Source: Patescibacteria group bacterium UBA6805 (GTDB lineage Bacteria; Patescibacteriota; Minisyncoccia; Minisyncoccales; Minisyncoccaceae). From it: a stretch of DNA of 46,715 nt. Made by a program: the position numbers and the translations under genes. This document shows positions 31,162 to 39,496 of the stretch, piece by piece. The stretch spans positions 1 through 46,715 of the forward strand of contig DKFD01000014.1 of NCBI GenBank assembly GCA_002452735.1, given 5' to 3'. Within the stretch, counting starts at the first letter, position 1, and every line of letters starts with the position of its first letter. Below the pieces are notes generated by a model. It was not told the DNA's origin and did not search any database. It saw only the letters and a program-made list of their open reading frames with translations.

Positions 31162-31449
31162 TTAATCCTTAATTGCCACTGACGAAGCGGAGATGACAAG
31201 AAAATCAATCTTTCCCATTTTTAAATATCCCTGTTCTTGGATTTTGTCTTTCAGATTGTTAAGGTTTTCGCTTCGGGAAACATTCAATTTAAGATTATTG
31301 CCTTCTTCCCTCAGCAAGGCAACATTTTTCTCCTGCCTGCCCAGAAGGAAGTTTATTTTTCCCAGCTCGATTACCTGGATTACGTAAATTGTTGAAAGTA
31401 CGACGATAAGCAGGGATAACAGCATCTTTTGATTTTTTTTCTTGTTCAT
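31162..31449 (-). CDS. FtsL-like cell division protein
   Basis: A 95-aa bitopic membrane protein: short basic cytoplasmic start (MNKKKNQK), one transmembrane helix (residues 9-29), and a periplasmic/extracellular coiled coil (GRQEKNVALLREEGNNLKLN). Size, topology and position between rsmH and ftsI match FtsL, the divisome component that works with FtsB/FtsQ and FtsI-FtsW; sequence alone is too divergent for certainty. It ends 5 bases before the ftsI start. Confidence 0.75.
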   Translation of the reverse strand: MNKKKNQKMLLSLLIVVLSTIYVIQVIELGKINFLLGRQEKNVALLREEGNNLKLNVSRSENLNNLKDKIQEQGYLKMGKIDFLVISASSVAIKD

Positions 31450-32294
31450 AATTTTTTAGCCGCTCTTAATTTGGCTGATCTTGCCCGAGGATTGGACTTG
31501 ATTTCCTCTTCATCGGGCAAAACCGGCTTTTTGGTTAATAATTCTAATCCTTTTTCCTTGAAAAAGTTTTTAATTATTCTGTCTTCCAAAGAGTGGAAGG
31601 AAATGGCTACTAACCTTCCCCCTTTTTCCAAGATTTCCAAGGCTTGCGGCAATGCTTGCTTCAAATTTTCCAGCTCCTGATTCGTTTCTATTCTCAGGGC
31701 CTGGAAAGTTCTGGTGGCGAAATGGATTTTTCCCTGCTGATAATGACGAGGTACGGCTTTTCTTATCGTTTCCGTCAATTGGAAAGTGGTTTTAATCGGT
31801 CTTTCTTCAATTATCCTTTGGGCGATTTTCCTGGCAAACTTTTCTTCGCTGTATTCTTTGATTATTCTTTCCAAATCTTTGAGAGAATATTGATTGACTA
31901 TTTCTTCGGCCGTTGGCTCCGAACCGGAATAATTCATCAAAAGCGGTTCGTTTTTCTTGAAGCTGAATCCCCTTTCGCTTTCGTCAATATGATAAGAAGA
32001 CATTCCCAGGTCGAATAATATGCCAGAAACATTATCAAACCGGTTTCTTTCGGCGATTTCTTTAAGGTTGCTGTAATTTTCGTTTACGGCAACAAGTCTT
32101 TCAATGTTCTCTTTTTTGATTTTTTCAAAGACCTCTTTGTCTATTTCTATTCCCAGTACTTTTCCTTCCGGTCTGTTTCTTTTTAAAATTTCTTTGGCGT
32201 GCCCTCCCCCGTTCAGCGTGCAGTCTATGAAGTTTTCATTTTCTTTGATTTGAAGATATTCAACCGCTTGTTTTAGAAGAACCGGGACGTGCAT
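31446..32294 (-). CDS. rsmH: 16S rRNA (cytosine-1402-N4)-methyltransferase
   Basis: A 282-aa SAM-dependent methyltransferase (MraW) that modifies C1402 in the ribosomal decoding centre. It begins MHVPVLLKQAVEYL, has the SAM motif NFIDCTLNGGGHAKEIL, the central FDNVSGILFDLGMSSYHIDE, and the C-terminal SFHSLEDRIIKNFF plus NPRARSAKLRAAKKL. Length is slightly shorter than the usual 310. It is 4 bases after mraZ and overlaps the ftsL-like gene by 4 bases. Confidence 0.96.
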   Translation of the reverse strand: MHVPVLLKQAVEYLQIKENENFIDCTLNGGGHAKEILKRNRPEGKVLGIEIDKEVFEKIKKENIERLVAVNENYSNLKEIAERNRFDNVSGILFDLGMSSYHIDESERGFSFKKNEPLLMNYSGSEPTAEEIVNQYSLKDLERIIKEYSEEKFARKIAQRIIEERPIKTTFQLTETIRKAVPRHYQQGKIHFATRTFQALRIETNQELENLKQALPQALEILEKGGRLVAISFHSLEDRIIKNFFKEKGLELLTKKPVLPDEEEIKSNPRARSAKLRAAKKL

Positions 32295-32298
32295 GATG

Positions 32299-32730
32299 TT
32301 ATATTCCTAATTCTTTTAATCCGTCGGCAATGTCTCCCACCTGGGCATCGGTGGTCTGGCCGTATTTCTGCCACCTTTCCTCATCCCAGATTTCCACCCT
32401 GTCATAAAGGCCGGCAATCACCACTTTTTTATCCAGCTGGGCGTATTCTTTTAAATAGTCGGGAATGAGGATTCTTCCCAGGCTGTCCAGTTTGACGTCC
32501 ATTGCTCCGGCCAGCATCACTCTGGCAAAGCTTCTGGCGTTTGACTGGGACAAAGGAAGCTTGCTTAATTTATCGGCCAATTCGTTCCATTGTTTTTGAG
32601 GATACAGAAACAAACAACCGTCAATTCCCCTGGTTAAGACAGCGCCATCTCCCAAAACTCCCCTGAATTTGGTGGGAATGGTCAATCTTTTCTTGGGGTC
32701 TAAATTGTAGTTGTATTGGCCGATTATCAT
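32299..32730 (-). CDS. mraZ: Transcriptional regulator MraZ
   Basis: A 143-aa MraZ with two AbrB/SpoVT-like repeats: GQYNYNLDPKKRLTIPTKFR in the first, and DVKLDSLGRILIPDYLKEYA in the second (the DxxGR motif is present). MraZ forms ring oligomers and represses the dcw cluster by binding repeats upstream of its own gene. The ATG at 32730 is chosen because an upstream in-frame start would place the coding region over the candidate operator. A promoter and a tandem GTGG site lie just upstream. Confidence 0.93.
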   Translation of the reverse strand: MIIGQYNYNLDPKKRLTIPTKFRGVLGDGAVLTRGIDGCLFLYPQKQWNELADKLSKLPLSQSNARSFARVMLAGAMDVKLDSLGRILIPDYLKEYAQLDKKVVIAGLYDRVEIWDEERWQKYGQTTDAQVGDIADGLKELGI

Positions 32731-32753
32731 TTGTCCACGAAATAAATGAGTTA

Positions 32754-32770
32754 TCCACACTTTTCCCCAC
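32754..32770 (-). promoter_or_regulatory. Candidate MraZ binding box
   Basis: The minus strand reads GTGGGGAAAAGTGTGGA, two GTGG-type repeats with a 10-base period between the promoter and the mraZ ATG. A third GTGG occurs at 32734-32737, in phase. MraZ proteins bind tandem TGGGN-N5 repeats, so this is a plausible autoregulatory operator. The same bases also contain TTATCCACA (32751-32759), a perfect DnaA-box sequence on the plus strand. Confidence 0.5.
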
Positions 32771-32789
32771 TTGTTAACACTATGCCTAC

Positions 32790-32818
32790 ATTTTATTCCA
32801 CTATCAAAAACTTGTCAA
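32790..32818 (-). promoter_or_regulatory. Sigma70 promoter of the mraZ-rsmH-ftsL-ftsI operon
   Basis: The minus strand has TTGACA (32813-32818), a 17-base spacer and TAAAAT (32790-32795), with about 55 bases of leader holding the candidate MraZ box. Confidence 0.8.
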
Positions 32819-32824
32819 CCACCT

Positions 32825-32852
32825 AAAAACAGCCTTTAACAGAGCTGTTTTC
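32825..32852 (-). terminator. Terminator of the prepilin operon
   Basis: On the minus strand stem AAACAGC/GCTGTTT (10-base loop) runs into TTTAGG. It closes the transcript that ends with the prepilin at 32872 and is followed by the mraZ promoter. Confidence 0.65.
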
Positions 32853-32871
32853 CACAATTTGTCCCCAAAAC

Positions 32872-33744
32872 CTATTTTTGGACCAGAAATTCCTTGATTC
32901 TTAGGGTATATTCCTGTTTTTCAATGCCGGAACCAGCCAATAATCTGTTTAGGCCGGAATAATAGCTTTCTTGGACTTGAGAGGTGGGGATCGCCTGATT
33001 ATATATACGAAATTCATCCATGTAACCGTTAAACCAATTCCCGGCATAATTATATTGTGTTCCCATTCTAACATAGGTGGTAGAAACAGATGCTCCGGTA
33101 ATACTTCCCTCTTGGGTGTCTTTTTTTCCATTGACATATAAAGATGTTTTACCTAAAACAGGAGAATATGTCATGACCGCAAAAAACCAATTATTATTAA
33201 ATTTTAAAACAGAGTTTACGTATCCGGAATTACCATTAACAGACCTGGCATAATGAGAAAAAATATAAGAAGGTTGAATAACTAAAATAAACTTATCGCC
33301 TCCTGCCCAGAATAAATCTTGCCTCGAGCTTATAGAAGAATTTTTAAACCATAAAGAAACGCTAAAGCCGTTTTCATATTGGTCAAGTGCCCCAATATCT
33401 ACCCGGTCATTGATTCCGTCAAACAACAAGCAATTATTAGAGATGCATCCCGTTGTTTGTATTTGGGGGCAGTGGGTTGCATCACAGGCTCCCGTTGTGT
33501 CCACCCTTGTTCCATTATTGGTTCCCCAAGAATCATAAGCTGTTATTCCCGATGATTCATCAAATTTCCACTCTGATACCAAATTCATCATTAATGAATT
33601 TTTCAGGGAGCTGGAAAACGCCTGGCCTTTGGCAATGGCGGCTTTTTCCGAGACCCCGGCCATGGAAACGATAATGAAGGCGGAAAGGATTCCGACTATG
33701 ACGATGACCACCAGTATTTCGATGAGGGTGAAGGATTTATTCAT
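32872..33744 (-). CDS. Type IV pseudopilin with LamG-like domain
   Basis: A 290-aa paralogue of the prepilins at 133 and 33737. Leader and N-terminal helix (residues 1-30) are the same (MNKS, FTLIEILVVIVIVGIL). The body is a LamG-like jellyroll (CLLFDGINDRVDIG, SVSLWFKN, FAVMTYSPVLGKTSLYVNG, YMDEFRIYNQAIP), and the tail has YYSGLNRLLAGSGI. Two Cys pairs (CDATHCPQ and CISNNC) may form disulfides. The ATG overlaps the previous prepilin stop by 8 bases. It ends the operon before a terminator. Surface adhesion is likely, ligand unknown. Confidence 0.88.
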   Translation of the reverse strand: MNKSFTLIEILVVIVIVGILSAFIIVSMAGVSEKAAIAKGQAFSSSLKNSLMMNLVSEWKFDESSGITAYDSWGTNNGTRVDTTGACDATHCPQIQTTGCISNNCLLFDGINDRVDIGALDQYENGFSVSLWFKNSSISSRQDLFWAGGDKFILVIQPSYIFSHYARSVNGNSGYVNSVLKFNNNWFFAVMTYSPVLGKTSLYVNGKKDTQEGSITGASVSTTYVRMGTQYNYAGNWFNGYMDEFRIYNQAIPTSQVQESYYSGLNRLLAGSGIEKQEYTLRIKEFLVQK

Positions 33745-34603
33745 TGTCGGCTGAATTAGTTTTCAATTCTCCCAGCATTTGACTATATTCCATCGCATCA
33801 AATCCATTATGGGCAAGCAATCTATTCAGGCCAGAATAATAGCTTTGCCTTATACCGGCAGCAGAGATGGATTCGTTATAAACGCGGACTTCGTCAATCT
33901 TTCCATTAAACTGTCTTGAGTTATCAGAATTGTTTCCCATGGTAACATTATAAGTTGTTACCACTATCGCATCCGTCACCGTTACCTTATTATTCAAAGC
34001 GCCGTCAATATATAATTTTTTGTTGTTCGCTCCACCATTTCTATTATACGTCCCCACTATATGCGTCCACCTGTTTAAGGGAATAGTGCTTACAGAAGAA
34101 AGAGATCCTCCCGCAACAAAAGTTAAAATGGAACTGGGATTGACGTATAGGGCGTAAGAATTAACGCCAGTGCCCGTTTCTTTGACTATAATCCTGGGAT
34201 AACTACCGGACCAAGTTATCGGATATATCCACGCCTCAATGGTTATTGCGTCAACAAAATTCAAACTAGAATCGTTTCCAAAATCGATGCGGTCCTCTGT
34301 CCCGTCAAACTGATAACATCCTCCGGAAACGCAGTCGGAACCCGATTTGACGACGGGCAAGTGGGTCGGACCAACAAGGGTCCCGTTGTTGCTCCCCCAC
34401 GCATCATCGGCGTTTCCATTAAGTTTCCATTCCGAAACCAAGTTCATGAGCAGGGAATTCCTCAGCGAATTAGCAAATGCTTGGGACTTGGCGATATTCG
34501 CCCTGGAAGAAACCCCGGACATGGAAACAATGATGAAGGCGGAAAGGATTCCGACAATGACGATGACCACCAGTATTTCGATGAGAGTGAAGGATTTATT
34601 CAT
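33737..34603 (-). CDS. Type IV pseudopilin with LamG-like domain
   Basis: A 288-aa prepilin-like protein with the shared N-terminal leader and helix, then a LamG domain (GCYQFDGTEDRIDFGND, ITIEAWIYPI, WTHIVGTYNRNG, KIDEVRVYNESI). Its tail, ending in LGELKTNSADNE, is very like that of the protein at 133-984 (LKSNSANNE). The start is 24 bases after polX. The near-identical 5' ends and divergent bodies suggest duplication followed by diversification of the binding part. Confidence 0.88.
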   Translation of the reverse strand: MNKSFTLIEILVVIVIVGILSAFIIVSMSGVSSRANIAKSQAFANSLRNSLLMNLVSEWKLNGNADDAWGSNNGTLVGPTHLPVVKSGSDCVSGGCYQFDGTEDRIDFGNDSSLNFVDAITIEAWIYPITWSGSYPRIIVKETGTGVNSYALYVNPSSILTFVAGGSLSSVSTIPLNRWTHIVGTYNRNGGANNKKLYIDGALNNKVTVTDAIVVTTYNVTMGNNSDNSRQFNGKIDEVRVYNESISAAGIRQSYYSGLNRLLAHNGFDAMEYSQMLGELKTNSADNE

Positions 34604-34627
34604 TAAATTAATGGTACTCTAACTCCT

Positions 34628-36358
34628 TTAAAAAGTAAAATAATCTTTGAGTTCTTTAAAAGAACTCGTATTGATTGCGTCCCTTTTCTCCAGCCAACCC
34701 CTTCTGGCCTGATAAATCCCGAGTTTCATATTTACCATCTGGTGCTTATCGTGAGAATCGGTGCCTATAACCATCTTTATCCCGTATTCTTTGGCTCTCC
34801 TGGCGTTCTCGGCGCTCAAATCGGCTCTTTCCGAAGAATTGATCTCCAGAATAACGCTGTATTGTCTGGCCGCTCTGAATATCTTTTCCATGTCCACGTT
34901 AAAACTCTCCCTTCTCTGCAGTATTCTTCCCGTGGGATGGTTTAAGATATTAACGCAGGGTTTTTTCATGGCTCTGATTATTCTCTCGGTCATTTCTTTT
35001 TCCGGCATCTTGAAGTTGGAATGGACGCCTACGCAAACGTAATCCAGTTTCTTTAGGGTTTCCTCGTTGATATCCAAAGACCCGTCGTTCAAAATATTGA
35101 CCTCGGCTCCGTGAAGAACCTTAAAATCAGCCATCTTCTCGTTTAGTTTCTTAATATGCTTATTCTGCTCCATTAACCTTTTTTCGTCTAAACCGTTTTC
35201 TATTCTTAAAAATTGGGTGTGGTCGGATATGCCCAGATACTCATAACCCAAATCCTTTGCCTGGTTAACCATTTCTTCTATGGAATTGTTTCCTCCGTTC
35301 CAGTCGCTATGGCAATGAAAATCTCCCTTGATATCCTTTAATTCTATCAACCGGGGGAGTTTTCTCTCTTGAGCGATTTCTATCTCTCCCATATTCTCCC
35401 TGATTTCCGGAGGAATCCAGTCCATGCCCAGCTTTTCGTAAATCTCTTCCTCGGTTTCCCCTTTTATCTTTCTCTCTTTTTTGAATAGTCCGTATTCGTT
35501 CAGCTTGAACCCCTGCTTCATGGCAATCTTTCTCAGGGCGATGTTGTGCTCCTTGGAGCCGGTAAAATACTGCAGAGCCGCACCGAAAGAGCTCAGGGGA
35601 ACGAGCCTCAAATCCATATCCAGGCCCTGTCTGGTTTTGACCGAAGACCTTGTTTCTCCCCTGCTCACCACTTTAACCACTTCATCCATGGAAATAAAAG
35701 CTTTCATTATCTTTTCCACCAGGTATTTATCTGAAGCATCCTTGATTGAAACGAGAAAATCAGCATCGCCTATCGTTTCTTTCTTTCTTCTGATTGATCC
35801 TGCCACGGAAACCTTTTCCACTCCCTTCATTTTCCCGAACTTGTCCTCAATCCTTTTAATATCTTTTAAAACTTCCTTTAGAAGAAACCTGCCTTTTGAT
35901 TTCTTCAGGAATTCAATGGCCTCGCCAAGATTCTTTTCCATCTTTTCCCCGAAGCCGAACAAAGAAGCAACCTTGTGCTCGGCAATCGCTCTTTCCAAGT
36001 CCTTCACGGTTCTCACTCCCAGCTCTTTGTACAGCCTCTTGATTCTCTTCCCGCCAAGCCCTTCGATCTTGGTCAGCTCGTCAACCTCAACCGGTGTGGT
36101 CTTTTTCAATTGCTCATAATATTTTATCTTCCCGGTCTTCAGGTATTCCTCAATCTTCAAAGCAATACTCTCTCCGACAGCGGGAATATTCTTCAGCCCC
36201 CTGATGCCGTCTTTTTTGTAAACATCGGAAACGTCCTCTTCCAGATTATCCACGGCCAAAGCCGCCTGCTGGTAGGCCTGGGGCTTGAAAGGAATCTCTT
36301 GCAGCTCCAAGAATTCGCCGATCTCGAACAAAAGCTGAGCCAGTTCTTGATTCTTCAT
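34628..36358 (-). CDS. polX: Family X DNA polymerase with PHP domain (PolX)
   Basis: A 576-aa bacterial-type PolX. The 8-kDa/HhH region (residues 1-130) has NIPAVGESIALKIEEYL and IEGLGGKRIKRLYKELG. The nucleotidyltransferase core has the catalytic GSIRRKKETIGDADFLV (two Asp) and a third Asp in GLDMDLRLVP, and the C-terminal PHP domain has DFHCHSDWNGG, GISDHTQF and GTDSHDKHQ metal ligands. These enzymes fill short gaps and the PHP part gives 3'-5' exonuclease or AP-endonuclease activity in base excision repair. It overlaps the MFS gene by 4 bases. Confidence 0.95.
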   Translation of the reverse strand: MKNQELAQLLFEIGEFLELQEIPFKPQAYQQAALAVDNLEEDVSDVYKKDGIRGLKNIPAVGESIALKIEEYLKTGKIKYYEQLKKTTPVEVDELTKIEGLGGKRIKRLYKELGVRTVKDLERAIAEHKVASLFGFGEKMEKNLGEAIEFLKKSKGRFLLKEVLKDIKRIEDKFGKMKGVEKVSVAGSIRRKKETIGDADFLVSIKDASDKYLVEKIMKAFISMDEVVKVVSRGETRSSVKTRQGLDMDLRLVPLSSFGAALQYFTGSKEHNIALRKIAMKQGFKLNEYGLFKKERKIKGETEEEIYEKLGMDWIPPEIRENMGEIEIAQERKLPRLIELKDIKGDFHCHSDWNGGNNSIEEMVNQAKDLGYEYLGISDHTQFLRIENGLDEKRLMEQNKHIKKLNEKMADFKVLHGAEVNILNDGSLDINEETLKKLDYVCVGVHSNFKMPEKEMTERIIRAMKKPCVNILNHPTGRILQRRESFNVDMEKIFRAARQYSVILEINSSERADLSAENARRAKEYGIKMVIGTDSHDKHQMVNMKLGIYQARRGWLEKRDAINTSSFKELKDYFTF

Positions 36359-37032
36359 TTTTTGGTATTATCCAAAACGTCTTTTATTCCTGGACGAAGA
36401 TCTTTTTTATTTCCATTACTGAAGAAGTCCATAATGTTGGCGTGAACACCCTTAACCGAAACTTTCATTTCGTTTCTCAGGCCAAAGATTATAAAGACGC
36501 CAGCCAGGCCCAAAAGTCCGGCAACAAGAAAAGACGAAGAAAAACCGAATTTCAAAACCATGTATCCGCTGAAAATTCCGGCCAAACCCACACCGAATCC
36601 AAGCAGAGAATTATCCAGGCTCCATTCCGAGGCTTCTTTGCCCTTGTCTATGTTTTTAGTGAATATGGCCCTCCAGCCGGAAATGGCCATGGCCATGCCC
36701 AAACCGTAGAAAAACTGAAGTAAATAAATATGCCAGGGGTAAAGAGCGTTAATATATCCGAAAGGAACCAGAGAAGCGATAAAAAATCCCGTAATCAGAA
36801 AAAGGTAGTCGTCTTTTTCTCCGGCATATCTGTCCAGCAAAGTGCCGATGGGAAACTCCAGCAAGGCCTTGACCATCCAGTAAATGGCCGAGGCAATACC
36901 CACGACCAGGGCCGTTCCTCCCTGAATTTTATCAATCACGAAAATCGGAAAAACAGGGGTGACAAGCCCCCAGCCCGTAAAAAACGCTATGTCGGATAAA
37001 ATCAAATATTTAACTATCTTGTTTATTTTCAT
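36355..37032 (-). CDS. Half-size MFS-like membrane protein
   Basis: A 225-aa protein with about six transmembrane helices, half of a normal 12-helix major facilitator protein. The first loop contains a motif-A-like EFPIGTLLDRYAGEKDD, and FFYGLGMAMAISGWRAIFTKNI resembles MFS helix 4-5. The hydrophilic C-terminal tail (about 40 residues) has no second half. It could act as a homodimer or be a truncated transporter. It overlaps the upstream flippase-like gene by 23 bases and polX by 4, so it is in the same operon. Confidence 0.75.
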   Translation of the reverse strand: MKINKIVKYLILSDIAFFTGWGLVTPVFPIFVIDKIQGGTALVVGIASAIYWMVKALLEFPIGTLLDRYAGEKDDYLFLITGFFIASLVPFGYINALYPWHIYLLQFFYGLGMAMAISGWRAIFTKNIDKGKEASEWSLDNSLLGFGVGLAGIFSGYMVLKFGFSSSFLVAGLLGLAGVFIIFGLRNEMKVSVKGVHANIMDFFSNGNKKDLRPGIKDVLDNTKK

Positions 37033-38035
37033 TTTTACCTAAAAAGAATTTATCGCCCATCAGATTGAATCCCGTTTTAATGATATAAACCAGGCCGAAA
37101 GAAGAAACTAAAACCTCGGCCGCCCGGATAATCAGGGTGAAAGCCGCTGCCATGGAAGCGGTCAGGCCGATAGAAACGAAGGCCGCTGCCTGGATAGCCT
37201 CGTGAGAGCCAAGGGAGGTGGGAATCGGCACCATGCCCGAAATGTAGGAAAAACCGAGGACGGCGAAAGAATTAAGAAAACCGACATTGGCGCCCAAAAA
37301 CCAAATCAAAAGCCAAACCCTTAATTGCATTATTCCCGCCCGGAAAAGTGAAATCAAAAATCCCTTGTACGCGGCCGGATTCTGAACCCGGAAAAAATTG
37401 AAAACCATGTTTTCCACTTCCAGAAAACCGCTGTTTTCGCTTATCTCCTTGCCGCTGAATTTCTTGACTATAGTGTGAACAATACTCCTCTTCGTTAAAA
37501 TGTTGGAATAGAAATATATCAAGGCCAAAGAAAAAAACAGGAAAGCGGCGCCGAAAACAATGAGCAATTCCTTGGGCCAGAACCATTTCTTAAAAAGGAA
37601 AAAACACAAACCCAAAACCACGACCGATAAGTTTATGGTCCACTCCAAAATCCTTTCAATTATTACCGAAGCGGCTGTTTTAGACCAACTAAGGTTCTTT
37701 TTCTTACCCAGGCCGTAGACCCTGAAGACCTCTCCGGCCAGAAGAACCGTCGGAAACATGTACATTATAGCATACCCTCCGAGATACATCTTCAAAAGTT
37801 GGAAAAAAGAAATGGTAATATCCTCGCTGTTCAAAATAGTTTTCCACCTCAAGCTACCGAGGAGAATAATCAGGAACGTCAAAATAACAATGACCAGACC
37901 CTGCCAGCCGGTAAAAACTTCGAAGGCCTTGCCGATTTCCTCCCAGCCGATCCATCTGCCCAAAAAAACAAAGATAACGGCTCCGAGAATAAAAGACAAC
38001 AGTATGAGTAAAAAGGGTTTTTTCATTTTATACAT
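37010..38035 (-). CDS. Flippase-like lysylphosphatidylglycerol synthase TM-region protein
   Basis: A 341-aa integral membrane protein of the UPF0104/PF03706 type with eight to nine predicted helices. Typical features are GSLRWKTILNSE, YAIMYMFPTVLLAGEVFRVY and the late SGMVPIPTSLGSHEAIQAAAF. It is the membrane half of MprF without the aminoacyl-transferase domain; stand-alone members are thought to move lipids or lipid-linked sugars. Two in-frame ATGs (38035 and 38026) are possible, and no Shine-Dalgarno is visible. Confidence 0.85.
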   Translation of the reverse strand: MYKMKKPFLLILLSFILGAVIFVFLGRWIGWEEIGKAFEVFTGWQGLVIVILTFLIILLGSLRWKTILNSEDITISFFQLLKMYLGGYAIMYMFPTVLLAGEVFRVYGLGKKKNLSWSKTAASVIIERILEWTINLSVVVLGLCFFLFKKWFWPKELLIVFGAAFLFFSLALIYFYSNILTKRSIVHTIVKKFSGKEISENSGFLEVENMVFNFFRVQNPAAYKGFLISLFRAGIMQLRVWLLIWFLGANVGFLNSFAVLGFSYISGMVPIPTSLGSHEAIQAAAFVSIGLTASMAAAFTLIIRAAEVLVSSFGLVYIIKTGFNLMGDKFFLGKNENKQDS

Positions 38036-38046
38036 ACATTTTAATA

Positions 38047-38070
38047 CAAAAAAACCCGCTCTGCAAGCGG
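38047..38070 (-). terminator. Rho-independent terminator
   Basis: On the minus strand stem CCGCT/AGCGG is followed by GTTTTTTTG. It ends the transcript of the alpha/beta protein, just upstream of the flippase-like gene. Confidence 0.75.
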
Positions 38071-38082
38071 CTTCCCCTCAAA

Positions 38083-38838
38083 TCAATCGGTCAAGACCCT
38101 GTTCTCCAGAAAAGAAACTACCTCTGCTTCAATTTCCCGCCACGAATATTGATGGCCGGGAGCGACCATGGCCTCGGAAAAAGAGATTTTTCTGCCCTCC
38201 ATTCTAGAACCAATCCACTTAAAGGGCGACTGCAAAAGCGAAAGCATAAGCTGGCCTTTATCGCCCATGGACAGAGAGTCCTTCCCCTTGTTGTCAAGAA
38301 TTAATACATTTTCGGAGTTGTTTTTCTCCGACCAAAAAGGAGCCCCCATCTTAATGGCAAAAACATTGTCGATTCCATGCAAATATTCCATTGTTTCGCC
38401 GACAAAAGCCGCTCCATTGGACAAGCCCGCCATCAGCACCTTGTCTTTTGGATTTTCTTGAACAAAATCCTTTATTCTTCCGGCCAAATCCTTTGACTCG
38501 TTGGGAAAAGAAAGAAACATTTCTTTCAGATAACCGATTCTGCCGACAATAGTTTCCTTGGTGCGGTAATAAGGAACGACAGCCACCTTATAATTCATTT
38601 TCTCCACTTCTTCCTTCAAGCTGTCGATAATCGGATTGAGGTCGTAGGCAAGCTCGGGCTCCACCGTGCCAAACCCGCCGGAATTGAAGATGATGACAAA
38701 ATTGCTGGTCTCTCCCGCTTCTTTTAGTTCTCTGGCAAACGTCTTGCTGTTATTTTCCAAAAAAACAAAATCGAGCCAAAGGAAAGACGCCAGGGACAAA
38801 ACTATCAAAGAAAGAATGACTATTTTTTTCTTGCTCAT
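38083..38838 (-). CDS. Membrane-anchored alpha/beta hydrolase-like protein
   Basis: A 251-aa protein with one N-terminal transmembrane helix (residues 5-26) and an extracytoplasmic alpha/beta domain. A nucleophile-elbow-like GLSNGAAF (Gly-x-Ser-x-Gly) and a late His in APGHQYSWREI fit a hydrolase, and the acid residue may be in ILDNKGKDSL. No close family was recognised, so the substrate is unknown. It begins 3 bases after greA ends and has its own terminator, so it is probably in the greA transcript. Confidence 0.65.
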   Translation of the reverse strand: MSKKKIVILSLIVLSLASFLWLDFVFLENNSKTFARELKEAGETSNFVIIFNSGGFGTVEPELAYDLNPIIDSLKEEVEKMNYKVAVVPYYRTKETIVGRIGYLKEMFLSFPNESKDLAGRIKDFVQENPKDKVLMAGLSNGAAFVGETMEYLHGIDNVFAIKMGAPFWSEKNNSENVLILDNKGKDSLSMGDKGQLMLSLLQSPFKWIGSRMEGRKISFSEAMVAPGHQYSWREIEAEVVSFLENRVLTD

Positions 38839-38841
38839 CGA

Positions 38842-39297
38842 TTATACCTCCTCGTAATTGATTTTTAATATTTTGTACAAATTGGCTCCCACGGAAACCA
38901 TGTCGCCCACTCTTTTGCCCAGAAAAGCCCTGCCAGCCGGAGATTCGTTGCTTATCTTGCCCTCGAAAGGATTGGCTTCCAGGGTTCCCACTATCTTGAA
39001 CTGCTGTTCTTTTAAAAGATTTTCCTTGAGAATGACGCTGGCCCCCAGACCAACCCTGTTTTCGTCCTCCGGCCTGGTTATAATGACGTGATTTTTCAAA
39101 ATTGCTTCCAGCTCTTCAATCCTGGCGTTCAGTCCCTCCATGTTCTCCTCGTAAAAGGTGAAGTCGGGATTCAAATCCTCTCCTTCAAAGAAAGATGGAG
39201 CGCCCTGGGAAAACTTCTCTCTTTTGATTTTCTTCAGGTTTTCGTGTTCCTGCTCGATTTCTTCCAATTTTTTCTTTGTTAAATAGTATATTGACAT
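38842..39297 (-). CDS. greA: Transcription elongation factor GreA/GreB family
   Basis: A 151-aa Gre factor that inserts into the RNA polymerase secondary channel and stimulates cleavage of backtracked RNA. The N-terminal coiled coil (residues 7-75) has the tip acidic residues in EGEDLNPDFTFYEEN; the C-terminal FKBP-like domain has FKIVGTLEANP and ISNESPAGRAFLGKRVGD. The ATG at 39297 (MSIYYLTKKKLEEIE) is correct; the open frame upstream is only the leader. It is preceded by an approximately 190-base leader with a terminator/antiterminator pair. Confidence 0.94.
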   Translation of the reverse strand: MSIYYLTKKKLEEIEQEHENLKKIKREKFSQGAPSFFEGEDLNPDFTFYEENMEGLNARIEELEAILKNHVIITRPEDENRVGLGASVILKENLLKEQQFKIVGTLEANPFEGKISNESPAGRAFLGKRVGDMVSVGANLYKILKINYEEV

Positions 39298-39304
39298 ATT
39301 TTTT

Positions 39305-39343
39305 GAGATTAATAAAGAGAAACCCCCCTTGAAGGGGAGTTTC
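39305..39343 (-). terminator. Attenuator terminator upstream of greA
   Basis: On the minus strand GAAAC plus CCCCTT pairs with AAGGGG plus GTTTC (about 10 pairs, one mismatch), followed by TCTTTATT. It ends 8 bases before the greA start. The T tract is not ideal. Confidence 0.65.
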
Positions 39344-39397
39344 CTGATACCAATCTTGTTTAGATTATTTTTTAATTTTTGTTGAAAGCTCCCCTTC
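39331..39397 (-). promoter_or_regulatory. Antiterminator pairing in the greA leader
   Basis: GAAGGGGAG (minus strand, 39389-39397) is perfectly complementary to CTCCCCTTC (39331-39339), which is the 5' arm of the terminator. The two structures exclude each other. The 5' segment lies within a short leader frame (39372-39413), so translation could decide which forms. Confidence 0.55.
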
Positions 39398-39413
39398 CTT
39401 TTAGCGTTGGCAT
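39372..39413 (-). CDS. Possible leader peptide (13 aa) of greA
   Basis: ATG to TAA encoding MPTLKGRGAFNKN in the greA leader, overlapping the antiterminator arm. No clear Shine-Dalgarno is seen, and no codon run suggests a specific amino-acid signal. It may be chance. Confidence 0.3.
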   Translation of the reverse strand: MPTLKGRGAFNKN

Positions 39414-39496
39414 AAAAACAACCAACCAGGCCAGAATATTTTTGGTTGTGCAAAGGCTATAAATTGTTTTTGTGCCTCTTCTCGACATATATTATT

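Noticed and set aside
32743..32870. Perfect DnaA box TTATCCACA plus other CCACA sequences, possible replication origin
   Set aside because: Only one perfect box, no dnaA or dnaN next to it, and the same bases form a better MraZ operator at the mraZ promoter.
38842..39453. Longer greA frame starting at a TTG 52 codons upstream
   Set aside because: The extra part is the transcribed leader with terminator hairpin; GreA homologues start at MSIYYLTKKKLEE.
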